Positions 9,216 to 17,249 of a DNA stretch of 64,000 nt are shown in pieces. Position 1 is the stretch's first letter. Each line of letters begins with the position of its first letter. Position numbers and translations under genes: made by a program. The notes below the pieces were generated by a model. It saw only the letters and a list, made by a program, of their open reading frames with translations. It was not told where the DNA came from and did no database searches. Origin of the DNA: Bradyrhizobium glycinis (lineage in GTDB: Bacteria > Pseudomonadota > Alphaproteobacteria > Rhizobiales > Xanthobacteraceae); assembly GCF_016031655.1 (NCBI RefSeq), contig NZ_JACCHQ010000001.1, forward strand, positions 310,001-374,000, read 5' to 3'.

Positions 9216-10750
9216 CGCGCGGCGGAAGGATTGGTTCGCGCAGGTGACACGGCCGATGGAATTGCGCTCGCGAAGAGACTGGTCTTGGGTTGGACGCGCG
9301 ATCCGTCGATCAGCTCGAGCCGGCCGCAGCGGTTCAAGGTATGCAGCTTCCTGCCGGGCCATGCCGGTCCGGGCTTCAGAGCGTGGCGGACGATCTGCTT
9401 GAATGCCGTCGGCGACAGTTCGACCACTTCTGCCAGGGCAAGCGCTGCGCCGTATCCGTCGGTGCAATCCTGGACCGGTCGCCACAGCTTGTCATTGAGC
9501 GTGACGAAGTTTCCTGCGGGCCGCGCGCTGGCGCGGTCGATCAAGACGGGATTGCTGGCGTGGGGCGACCAGGGTCCCAAGAGGCGATCGGCGTAATAGA
9601 TCGCCAGCGAATCCGAATAACCAGCCGTTCCGTCGCGCCAGGCGCCAAACAGATAATACAGGCCGTTGTGGCGCGTGATCGTGACGTCGGCCAGCTCGAG
9701 GCCGGAAAGAAGCGTTGCGTATCGCTCCCACTTGTCCGGAAACCGAACGCATTTATAGAGGGCGACGTCCCCGCGGGTTGAGCTCTCAGGGATCATCCAG
9801 AGCTCGCCATCGTCCTCGATCACGAACGGATAGGAGAGGTGGCAGGGCTCCTGAAGCACCGGCATCACCTCGCCGACCGGCCCCGCATCGTTGAACTCGA
9901 TCGCCGAAATGATGCCTTTTCCAACGCGATGATCGAGATCCTCGAAGAAGACGAATGTCCGTCCCTGCCACGCGACGGGAAAGGGATCGGCGTAGAAGTG
10001 GTTTCCAGGATCTCTCAGAACGTTCCAGCTTGGACCTGAGAGGTCTCCCGTCTGCCAGACGCCCGGGCCGTCGTTGAAGCGCCATCCGACATGCCAATGC
10101 GGGGCATAGCAGCAGAGGCGATAGATCTCCTTGGCGATTGACACGGCAAGGCCGCGCGCAACGTAGCCAAGGGGGCCGCGGCGCCGGCCACTGGCAGCGG
10201 GGCGCGGCAGCTGCGGCACGATGCGCGGCCTTCCCGACAGGATCGCCGAAAGCATGGTCAGGGTCCGCGCCATGACCGTTTCGAGCGCGCCGCTGAGGCC
10301 CGCGGCGATCTCACCGGACGGATGGCCGCGATCGAGGACTGAGCCGTCGATATCGTTGACGATCTCGATCACGGGCAGGTCGCCGGCGAGGATGGCGCCG
10401 AGCGCGGCATTTTCGCCTGCGACGCCATTGAACAGCGGCCGGAAATAGAGCCGGGCAGGGCTCGCCGGATCGCGCGGGGCACTCGTAAAATCGACGATCA
10501 CGTCGGCCGTGCCGACGACATTGGCCCGTGCTGGTTCGGAGCCGATCGTCAGCCTGTCGGCGCCGCTCTGCTTGCCCTTGTGCAACACCATGCGTTCGAG
10601 CTCGAACAGGGCATCGAGACCCGCCGGACGCGGCTCGGCCGTTGCCGTCCAGGCAACCTGCACCGGCACGTCGCGGCCGTCGACCGGCAGCGTCCTGCGG
10701 TCCATCCAGCGTCGCGCGTAGTCACGTTCACAGCGAAACTCGATGATCAT
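9212..10750 (-). CDS. Formyltransferase-like / five-bladed beta-propeller protein of a polysaccharide locus
   Basis: 512 residues. The N-terminal half resembles the formyltransferase-like regions found in surface-glycan proteins (VIEIVNDIDGSVL, with PLFNGVAGENA). The C-terminal half, from about residue 225, has the propeller pattern known from the N-terminal domain of glucosamine inositolphosphorylceramide transferase-like proteins: HFYADPFPV, FVFFEDLDH, PESSTRGDVALY, YLFGAW and GNFV. The in-frame start could also be a TTG at 10783 forming TTGA with the upstream stop; I chose the ATG. It follows a GT4 glycosyltransferase, so it probably modifies the same glycan. The catalytic role is unknown. 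Confidence 0.7.
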   Translation of the reverse strand: MIIEFRCERDYARRWMDRRTLPVDGRDVPVQVAWTATAEPRPAGLDALFELERMVLHKGKQSGADRLTIGSEPARANVVGTADVIVDFTSAPRDPASPARLYFRPLFNGVAGENAALGAILAGDLPVIEIVNDIDGSVLDRGHPSGEIAAGLSGALETVMARTLTMLSAILSGRPRIVPQLPRPAASGRRRGPLGYVARGLAVSIAKEIYRLCCYAPHWHVGWRFNDGPGVWQTGDLSGPSWNVLRDPGNHFYADPFPVAWQGRTFVFFEDLDHRVGKGIISAIEFNDAGPVGEVMPVLQEPCHLSYPFVIEDDGELWMIPESSTRGDVALYKCVRFPDKWERYATLLSGLELADVTITRHNGLYYLFGAWRDGTAGYSDSLAIYYADRLLGPWSPHASNPVLIDRASARPAGNFVTLNDKLWRPVQDCTDGYGAALALAEVVELSPTAFKQIVRHALKPGPAWPGRKLHTLNRCGRLELIDGSRVQPKTSLFASAIPSAVSPARTNPSAAR

Positions 10751-10779
10751 GTCGAGCCAATCTGTTCCGACGTATGAGG

Positions 10780-11955
10780 TCAAACGACCCGGTCGAGAAT
10801 TCGGACGTATTCCTCAACCATCGCATCTACCGAATAGCGCAGCCGCAGGCCTTTGGCGTTTTGTCGCAGTTCGTCCCGTAATCGCTTGTCGGTCAGCAGC
10901 CTGGATACCGCCACGGAGAGCTTCGCATGATCGGAGGCATCGACGAAGAGCGCGGTCGGTCTGCCTTCGTAGGACAGCACTTCGCGCAGGACGGGAAGAT
11001 CGGTCACGACGGAGGGAACTCCGGCGTTGGCGGCCTCGACTGCGGCCAGACCGAAGGTCTCGGCCTGGGTCGGAAAGACGAACACGTCGAGACAAGCAAG
11101 GAAGTCCGCCATCCGGCCGGGAGGAATCTCACCAAGCAAATGCAGACGGTCCGCGACGTTCAAGTCGTTCGCGAGCTGCCTCAGCCGGACCTCGTCGGCT
11201 CCCTGGCCGGCAAGCGCAAGATGCCAGGACGGTTGATCCGGCAGCAGACCTATCGCCAGATCGAGCCGCTTGTGCGGATGCAGCCGTGCCGCGCAGCCGA
11301 GCAGGACGCGGTCCGGCGGCAGATTGAATTGACCTCGTGCAGCCTCCTTCGAGAGGGTGAGGGCCTTGTCGTCGAAGCCGTGCGGCACATGCACCATGCG
11401 CGACCGGTAGGCGGCGGGATAGCGCGCATATTCGCGCTCCATGTCCTGCGAATTGAGCGTGATGCAGTCGAAGAAGCCGAGGCTGCCCATGGCGATGTCG
11501 GCCGTTCGGACCGGCCAGCTCATCGCCAGTGCGGATGAAACCTGATTTGCGACGACGGGTGCACGGCTGACGAGGCGCGTGACACCGGCGCCGATGACGT
11601 TGCCGAAATGCTGGAAAGTCAGGACGGCGTCGGGCCTGGTAGCCGTGATGTGGCGGCCGAGCGTCCACAGCATCCGCAGCAGCGCCAGCGGATTTCCCGG
11701 CCGGCTCGGCGCGCAGTAGAGCGTCTCGGGCGGCTCATCGAAGGAATCCGATTTGCGAAAGAAGAACAGGTTGGTGACGCGGTAACCGCGCGCGGTCAGC
11801 CCGGCGCCGAGCAACCGGGAGATCTCTTGTGCACCGGCGTTCTCGGCCTGGGTTTGCGCAAGAAGCACGTGGAGTTTTCGCCCGCCGCTATTCGACCGCG
11901 CAGGTGCCGTCGCGCTCGTCTCGCCCAAGTCCTTGTTCGGCTGATAATGGAGCAC
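10780..11955 (-). CDS. Glycosyltransferase family 4 (GT-B fold)
   Basis: 391 residues starting at a GTG. An N-terminal Rossmann-like domain begins KLHVLLAQTQAENAGAQEIS. The C-terminal nucleotide-sugar domain carries LLGCAARLHPHKRLDLAIGL and a GT4 region near FPTQAETFGLAAVEAANAGV, where the Glu residues of the EX7E motif sit. It would add a sugar to a lipid-linked or polymer acceptor on the cytoplasmic face. Downstream is the beta-propeller gene, coupled by overlap; upstream is a 207-base leader with two inverted repeats. Donor and acceptor are not predictable. Confidence 0.87.
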   Translation of the reverse strand: MLHYQPNKDLGETSATAPARSNSGGRKLHVLLAQTQAENAGAQEISRLLGAGLTARGYRVTNLFFFRKSDSFDEPPETLYCAPSRPGNPLALLRMLWTLGRHITATRPDAVLTFQHFGNVIGAGVTRLVSRAPVVANQVSSALAMSWPVRTADIAMGSLGFFDCITLNSQDMEREYARYPAAYRSRMVHVPHGFDDKALTLSKEAARGQFNLPPDRVLLGCAARLHPHKRLDLAIGLLPDQPSWHLALAGQGADEVRLRQLANDLNVADRLHLLGEIPPGRMADFLACLDVFVFPTQAETFGLAAVEAANAGVPSVVTDLPVLREVLSYEGRPTALFVDASDHAKLSVAVSRLLTDKRLRDELRQNAKGLRLRYSVDAMVEEYVRILDRVV

Positions 11956-11993
11956 GGACCCCGACCCGCTAAAGAAAGGAAATGTTCACCTTC

Positions 11994-12054
11994 TTAACTC
12001 CGTACCTATCATGCGGGCATCCCGCGGACACCGGCTAGCAACAAACGGAGTTAA
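11994..12054. promoter_or_regulatory. Nested inverted repeats in the leader of the GT4 gene
   Basis: TTAACTCCGT (11994-12003) and ACGGAGTTAA (12045-12054) are perfect 10-base inverted copies 41 bases apart. A smaller perfect hairpin, GCGGG-CAT-CCCGC (12013-12025), lies inside. The outer copies begin 39 bases before the GTG start at 11955. They could be paired operators or one leader RNA fold. Confidence 0.45.
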
Positions 12055-12066
12055 TACGGCTCCAAG

Positions 12067-12084
12067 GCGAACGACGTCGTTCGC
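12067..12084. promoter_or_regulatory. Perfect 18-base palindrome GCGAACGACGTCGTTCGC
   Basis: This self-complementary 18-mer lies in the 207-base gap between the flippase stop and the GT4 start, upstream of the nested repeats. Its length and symmetry fit a dimeric regulator's operator. No regulator gene lies beside it. Confidence 0.45.
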
Positions 12085-12162
12085 GCAGCATTTCCGATGG
12101 TTTCCGGCTGGCGCGTTAACCAATCGGTCCTGCGCGTTGACCCCAGCGGCGCGTGATGGCAC

Positions 12163-13509
12163 CTAGTCATGCGATTCCGCGCTGCGGACGGCATAATTGC
12201 CGCGCCTCGATGCAGGGAAGCGCAAGAGCACGAGAACGGAAGGATCCACCCCGCTTCGCCGGCGGCAGAGGACGTTCAGCGCGATGGTCGCGAGCGCGAG
12301 CGACACGGTCGTCGAAATCGCCGCGCCAAGCACGCCGAGGAAGGGAATGAGGACGAGAAATCCGACCAGCCGCAGCGCGACGTTGGCGGCGACAACCGGC
12401 ACATAGATTCGTTCATGGCCGGTCAGCTGCAGGATCGCAGCAGACGGGCCGCCCGCCGCTTGGATGGCGGTTCCGATTGCGAGCACGATCAGGACCGAAT
12501 GCTGCTCGGCGAAATGAGGTCCGAACAGGTTGAGGAGATAGGGGCCGCCGATCCAGATCGTGGCGAGGCCGGCGGCGACGCAGAGCGCGGTCACTTCCGC
12601 CATCAAGCGCGAGGTCCGCTCGAACTCCCCGTGGTTCTTGCTGAAATACAGCGACGGGAGCCGGCGCGCACCGAACGTGTAAAGCGCCGCGGACACCATG
12701 GCGAAAATGTTGGCGAGGCGCGAGGCGGCAAAGTAGATTCCCGCGGTCGTCGGATCCAGCATCCAGTAGACCAGAATGACGTCGAGATATTGGTTGGCGA
12801 CTTCGAGGATCGATGCGATCCAGAAGTGCAGGGCACTCGATCGCCAGCGTGACGTCTCCGAGCGCGCCGGCGTACTGCGCAGATCCGGCAGCACGCGGGC
12901 GACGGATACAATCTGCGCAACAAGGCCAACCGACATGGCGATCGTCATCGCCACGAACATCTCGGCCGGATCGAGTTGGCGATGGCCGAGCAGCATGACG
13001 AGCAGGAACAGGACGACGATGGCCCGCCAAAGGAACTCGCGGTTTCCTTCGCCCATGAGGATGCTGACAAGTGAGCGCGCGATCTGGCTGCCGAGCATCA
13101 ATCCGGCATTGACGGCCGTGTAGGCCGACACCGCAACGATCAGCACCCACCAGTCGCCTCTCATGCTCGCGACGATCGCGATCACGCCGATCACGATCAG
13201 CATTGCGACCGACGCGATCTTCAAGCTCGATTGGAGGACGCCTTTGGTAAGGTCCGGTCTTTCGCCGACCTGATATTCGTTCAGGAATCGCACCAGCAGG
13301 GATTCCTGGCCGACCAGTCCCACGACGGCTGCGATCTGCGCGACCGACAGCCAGGTCGCAAAGATGCCGAAGCCGTCAGGCGACATCGTCCGCGCCGCCA
13401 GCGAGAACAACGCGAACGCGAGCACGCCGCTGCCGACCTTGAGCAGGATGGTCCCGGCAACACCGCGCGTGACGTCGCGCCGCATGAACTGGAGAATGGA
13501 TGCGATCAT
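12163..13509 (-). CDS. Polysaccharide biosynthesis flippase (Wzx/MATE-like, oligosaccharide exporter)
   Basis: 448 residues with about 12-14 hydrophobic segments. It starts MIASILQFMRRDVTRGVAGT, then the family-typical LLKVGSGVLAFALFSLAART followed by GFGIFATWLSVAQIAAVVGL. C-terminal segments VPVVAANVALRLVGFLVLIP and GAAISTTVSLALATIALNVL complete the profile. It would flip lipid-linked sugar units across the inner membrane for exopolysaccharide assembly. A much longer reading frame upstream of 13509 runs antisense to nothing known and is not family-like, so the ATG at 13509 is used. It faces away from the FAD oxidoreductase across a 408-base gap. Confidence 0.87.
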   Translation of the reverse strand: MIASILQFMRRDVTRGVAGTILLKVGSGVLAFALFSLAARTMSPDGFGIFATWLSVAQIAAVVGLVGQESLLVRFLNEYQVGERPDLTKGVLQSSLKIASVAMLIVIGVIAIVASMRGDWWVLIVAVSAYTAVNAGLMLGSQIARSLVSILMGEGNREFLWRAIVVLFLLVMLLGHRQLDPAEMFVAMTIAMSVGLVAQIVSVARVLPDLRSTPARSETSRWRSSALHFWIASILEVANQYLDVILVYWMLDPTTAGIYFAASRLANIFAMVSAALYTFGARRLPSLYFSKNHGEFERTSRLMAEVTALCVAAGLATIWIGGPYLLNLFGPHFAEQHSVLIVLAIGTAIQAAGGPSAAILQLTGHERIYVPVVAANVALRLVGFLVLIPFLGVLGAAISTTVSLALATIALNVLCRRRSGVDPSVLVLLRFPASRRGNYAVRSAESHD

Positions 13510-13917
13510 GGGATGGGTTAAGGGGCTGCGCTCCCCTGACGAGACATGTTCCGATACCGGCGACAACCTAGCATGTCGAGAAATCGCGAGTGTTAATGGA
13601 CGAGTGGAGGATTTCGGTGGTCGCGGTGATGCCGGCTGCGTCGTTCTGGAACATCGCTGTCTCCATTGTCCAAGCTCTGCAATTTCCAACTCGCGCGACT
13701 GACGACATAGCGCCGCATCGACGACTGAGAAGGCGAGATCTGGGGCTCGCGCGCAGAATGGATTTCGGGCAGCAAGACGCGTGCCGCTCCGAGGCGGCAA
13801 ACTCGGGCGTGCGGTCATTAACCTCAATCTCAGGAAATGTTCGCACCCGGCCCTACGATGCGACATCAGGCGAGGGATTTGCACTGCAGACCTCGTTAAC
13901 CGTGGGAGCCGGTAGCC
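13510..13917. other. 408-base divergent intergenic region without a recognisable gene
   Basis: This lies between the divergent flippase and FAD oxidoreductase genes. Frames on both strands are open in places, but none looks like a protein family or has a convincing start. It presumably holds both promoters; I did not find a repeat or consensus promoter that I would defend. Confidence 0.5.
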
Positions 13918-15135
13918 ATGACGAGAACCGTGACCGAGCCGGTCGACGGGGACGAGACCACAACCATCGACTCGGACGTCGCCATTGTCGGTGGCGGCCT
14001 TGCGGGATCGCTTGCGGCGGCCGTGCTGGCGCGGGCAGGGCGTCGCGTCGCTCTCGTCGACAAGCGGGCGGTCCATCCGGACGAGTTTCGGGTCGAGAAG
14101 ATCGGCGGCCATCAGCTGGAGCTGTTCCGCAAGCTCGGCTTTCTCGATGCGCTCGAAGATGTCGCGTGCCGATATGATCAAGTGCTCAACATCCGTGAAG
14201 GCAAGGTGGTCGATGTCAGCGTCGGCAGGGCTTACGGATTTGCCTATGCCGATCTCGTCGCCATGGCGCGTCGCCAGCTTCCGGATCCCTCCAACCTGAT
14301 CGTCGACGAGGTCACAGCGATTTGCAGCAGCGGCGATGTCCAACATCTCGAGCTGGCCTCCGGGCGGCGCGTGACTGCCCGCCTTGTCGTTCTGGCCACG
14401 GGCATGGCGGCGGGCCTGGGCTACAAGCTCGGCATCAGGCGGCGGGTTCTGGCTGAGCGCCATTCGGTGTCGTTCGGTTTCACGATCGCGCGCAAGGATG
14501 GCACCCCGTTCGATTTCGAGGCGCTGACCTGTTACGGCGAACGCACCGCGGATGGCATCGACTATCTCAGCCTGTTTCCCGTGCGCGCCGGAATGCGTGC
14601 CAATCTCTTCATGTTCCGCGATCCGACCGATCCGATCATGCGCGAGTTGCGCCGCGAGCCGGAGGCGACAGTCTTGCGCCTGCTACCGGGATTGCGGAGC
14701 TATCTCGGCGATTTCCGTGTGACCGACCGGGTCCAAAACTGGGTGATGGATCTGACTGTCGTCGAGGGGCATCTCCGGCCCGGCATCGTGCTCATCGGCG
14801 ATGCGTTCCAGACCAACTGTCCCGCGGCCGGAACGGGTGTCGCCCGCCTGCTTGTGGACGTCGATCGTCTCTGCACCGAATATGTGCCGCAATGGCTCAC
14901 GACGGCAGGTATGGGCCTGGAGAAGATCTCGCAATTCTATGCTGATCGCGACAAGATTGCGGCGGATCAGCAGTCGCTGAAGATGGCACGCTTCCGCCAG
15001 GCGCTGACCTCTCGTAACGATATCGGTTGGGACGTGCGGCGACGGTTGCATTTCCTGCGGCGCAGTCTTGCACACCGCGTCGATCAGATGCATCCGGGCT
15101 GGCTTGGGCGTGTCCGCGGCGCGTTGCGGGCTTGA
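13918..15135 (+). CDS. FAD-dependent oxidoreductase (PHBH-fold, geranylgeranyl reductase/halogenase-like)
   Basis: 405 residues. The FAD-binding loop DVAIVGGGLAGSLAAAVLAR is near residues 20-40, LVVLATGMAAGLGYKLGI is in the middle, and the second FAD motif GIVLIGDAFQTNCPAAGTGV is near residue 290. The fold is that of flavoprotein monooxygenases and prenyl reductases; substrate unknown. It starts after a 408-base gap and converges on an acetyltransferase 18 bases away. Because it sits within polysaccharide genes it may modify a lipid or glycan precursor, but that is context only. Confidence 0.8.
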   Translation: MTRTVTEPVDGDETTTIDSDVAIVGGGLAGSLAAAVLARAGRRVALVDKRAVHPDEFRVEKIGGHQLELFRKLGFLDALEDVACRYDQVLNIREGKVVDVSVGRAYGFAYADLVAMARRQLPDPSNLIVDEVTAICSSGDVQHLELASGRRVTARLVVLATGMAAGLGYKLGIRRRVLAERHSVSFGFTIARKDGTPFDFEALTCYGERTADGIDYLSLFPVRAGMRANLFMFRDPTDPIMRELRREPEATVLRLLPGLRSYLGDFRVTDRVQNWVMDLTVVEGHLRPGIVLIGDAFQTNCPAAGTGVARLLVDVDRLCTEYVPQWLTTAGMGLEKISQFYADRDKIAADQQSLKMARFRQALTSRNDIGWDVRRRLHFLRRSLAHRVDQMHPGWLGRVRGALRA

Positions 15136-15153
15136 ACTCTGCGACCCCGCCGG

Positions 15154-16290
15154 TCAGCGCGTGGGCGTCGCGGTGTGGGCGGGCTGAACCTTCAGGTCCG
15201 AGAGCCGCTTGGCCGCCAGCTTGAGCCAAGGCGCCTGCTTGAGCCCGAAGAGGACGATGGCGCCTACGGCGCTGCCGACCTGCGTGACCTCCCACACCGG
15301 CGAAGGCTGTGCGCCGAAGGATTTCTTGTATGGCTCGTCGCCGATGGTGAAGTCGAGCATCTGATCTCCGCGCTCGATACAATCCCGCGCCACCTGTTCG
15401 AACATCAGCGCGCCGATGGACTGGCTCTTGTAGCCGGCGATGTCGAAGGCGCTCATGATGACGAGGAAGCTGCCGCGGTGGCACAATCCGAGCACGGCGG
15501 CGATCACTTCACCGTCCATCTTCATGGCATAGAGGCGGACGAAGGAGCCGAGGCCCCGAACGGCGACGTCGGAATAGAAGCCGTAATATTCCGGGCGCTG
15601 CAGCAGGTCTCCGTCGCCCTGTGCGTGAAAGCGCGGGCCGCGAAACTTCCTCATCACGTCCATCGCCTCGAGCACGGCGGCGCCGTCGCTGCAGCATGAG
15701 AAGCTCAGCGCGCCTTTCTTCTGGAGCTGACGATATTTCTTGGCGAGCTCCTTCTGGTAGGAGCGATCCATCGCACTGGCCCGCCATTGCTCGTACGGCG
15801 CGACCAGAACCGTGGCGTAGGCATTGGTGTTCATCGAGACGCGGCGGGACGTGGCCAGGAGGTTCTCGATCGGAAGCCGTCCGTCGGGCAGCTTGGCCAT
15901 TCGGAGCAGATCGAAGGGGCGGACAAGGCGCCGAATCTGCGCGCATGCAGCCGTATCGTCGAGCAATCGTGAAAACACGTCCGGGCTGCAAACCGGTGCC
16001 AGATAGTCGGAGACGCGGAGGTCGGCGAACTCGACGGTTCGTATCGGACCGCGCCGGATCCGGAGCAGCGGCAGCACCATCGCAAGGGTGCCGGTGTCGC
16101 GGTAGCGCACCACGACGACCAGAGCCGTTGCTCCCGTTTCAGGCGCGAGCCTGGTGTACAGGCTATGCAACCAGACCGGATGCTGGAAGGCAGTGGCAGC
16201 CGAACGATCGAACAGCTCTGCATATTCCGGAGACAGAAAGTCGAACGACGGCTCGATGGCGATGTCGAACGTGTTGCTGGGCTTATTCAT
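15154..16290 (-). CDS. GNAT-family acetyltransferase of CelD/BcsL type
   Basis: 378 residues with the duplicated GNAT fold of polysaccharide-associated acetyltransferases. The C-terminal half carries AVLGLCHRGSFLVIMSAFDI and LMFEQVARDCIERGDQMLDF, typical of CelD/BcsL-like (FemAB-related) proteins that acylate exopolysaccharide or cellulose-type polymers in the cytoplasm. The ATG at 16290 is used; a TTG two codons earlier is weaker. It converges with the FAD oxidoreductase. The acceptor is not known. Confidence 0.8.
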   Translation of the reverse strand: MNKPSNTFDIAIEPSFDFLSPEYAELFDRSAATAFQHPVWLHSLYTRLAPETGATALVVVVRYRDTGTLAMVLPLLRIRRGPIRTVEFADLRVSDYLAPVCSPDVFSRLLDDTAACAQIRRLVRPFDLLRMAKLPDGRLPIENLLATSRRVSMNTNAYATVLVAPYEQWRASAMDRSYQKELAKKYRQLQKKGALSFSCCSDGAAVLEAMDVMRKFRGPRFHAQGDGDLLQRPEYYGFYSDVAVRGLGSFVRLYAMKMDGEVIAAVLGLCHRGSFLVIMSAFDIAGYKSQSIGALMFEQVARDCIERGDQMLDFTIGDEPYKKSFGAQPSPVWEVTQVGSAVGAIVLFGLKQAPWLKLAAKRLSDLKVQPAHTATPTR

Positions 16291-16609
16291 GCGCAATCAA
16301 GAAAACCGGGATCATCCGCGAACGTCGCTCGAACCGTAGCTGCGCTTATACCAAGGCCGTTACAAGTCAGACACTGCCGCCGCGCGATTTGCGCCAATGC
16401 GTTCAACCATGCTCGTATGGTTACCAGAGTCTTAAATGCCGGACGCGGATATTGCGCTGGAGAGCGCCTTGCGCGGCGCCATTGTCCGCACAGCGCAGGG
16501 CGGCGATCTCTGATCCTCAGCTGCAGGAAAGCTACGGTTCGCAAGGTCGAGCTCGTGCCCTTCGCTCCCATCTTCAACCAGATCGGGCTCAAGCGCCAGT
16601 GAGGGCCTC
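16291..16609. other. 319-base gap upstream of the acetyltransferase
   Basis: No credible gene is seen on either strand. It separates the acetyltransferase start from the stop of a 40-residue membrane protein on the same strand and likely carries the acetyltransferase promoter. Confidence 0.45.
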
Positions 16610-16732
16610 TCAGAGGCGCACCCCGGTGGTGGCAAACGCCTGCGCGGCGGGCTCCTGCACGCGATCGAGGATCACCATCCCGGCAACCGCGATCACCACG
16701 GCCGCAACGCAGCCAAGCAAAAAAGCCTTCAT
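16610..16732 (-). CDS. 40-residue single-pass membrane protein, function unknown
   Basis: A short gene encodes MKAFLLGCVAAVVIAVAGMV followed by a polar tail (ILDRVQEPAAQAF...). The first 21 residues form one hydrophobic segment that could be an anchor or an uncleaved signal. A CTGAGG sequence lies just before the ATG. No family is recognised. It is divergent from an 86-residue exported protein across 182 bases. Confidence 0.6.
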   Translation of the reverse strand: MKAFLLGCVAAVVIAVAGMVILDRVQEPAAQAFATTGVRL

Positions 16733-16914
16733 CCTCAGCCTCCCTCGATTGGACCACGCCATCTATACGACAGGGCTTGCAGCGAGCAAGCTCGTCGAGG
16801 CGATCGCCGTTCACGCGGAGGATTCCGCGAGCTGGCTGTTGCGCTGCACGATCCGGAACGGATGCGCGTCTTGCAAGTTTGCTGCAAGCCTAGTGAGCGC
16901 ATCGGAGGCCTTGC

Positions 16915-17175
16915 GTGAAATTACCGAGAACGATCCTGTGCTTTGCAGCACTTTGCATTGTCGAAGGTGCCCTGGCCCAGCCGGCGCAAACCAACTCGCC
17001 GGCGGCGCAAACGCCTCCCGAGGACAAGGGCCAGCTCCAGCCGCAAGGTTGGACCGGCCCGATCAATACCGGCTCGGGCGGTGCGCCGCCCGCAAGTCCC
17101 CAGGGCCAGAGTCCGCCTGGCATGCAGGCCGCGCCGGAGGGGTCGTCCAAGACCACGACGGCACCGGCCAAGTAG
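16915..17175 (+). CDS. Small secreted proline/glutamine-rich protein
   Basis: 86 residues from a GTG at 16915. A signal peptide (KLPRTILCFAALCIVEGALA, cut near AQPAQ) is followed by about 65 low-complexity residues rich in P, Q, G and S. No catalytic motif and no family are recognised. It lies 74 bases upstream of the WD40-cytochrome gene on the same strand and could share its transcript. A periplasmic or outer-surface location is inferred from the signal. Confidence 0.65.
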   Translation: MKLPRTILCFAALCIVEGALAQPAQTNSPAAQTPPEDKGQLQPQGWTGPINTGSGGAPPASPQGQSPPGMQAAPEGSSKTTTAPAK

Positions 17176-17249
17176 ACCGTTTCAGGATGTTCATTTCCGT
17201 TGCCTGTTCTGGCAATCTCGAGCGGGTGAATCTCAGCAGGCGGCCAGGA

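Noticed and set aside
13590..14177. Plus-strand frame of 195 codons before the FAD oxidoreductase
   Set aside because: It overlaps the real gene in another frame and turns into Arg/Gly-rich shadow sequence; no good start.
15621..17249. Long upstream extension of the WD40-cytochrome frame
   Set aside because: It runs antisense through the acetyltransferase gene and lacks family sequence; the signal peptide starts at 17250.
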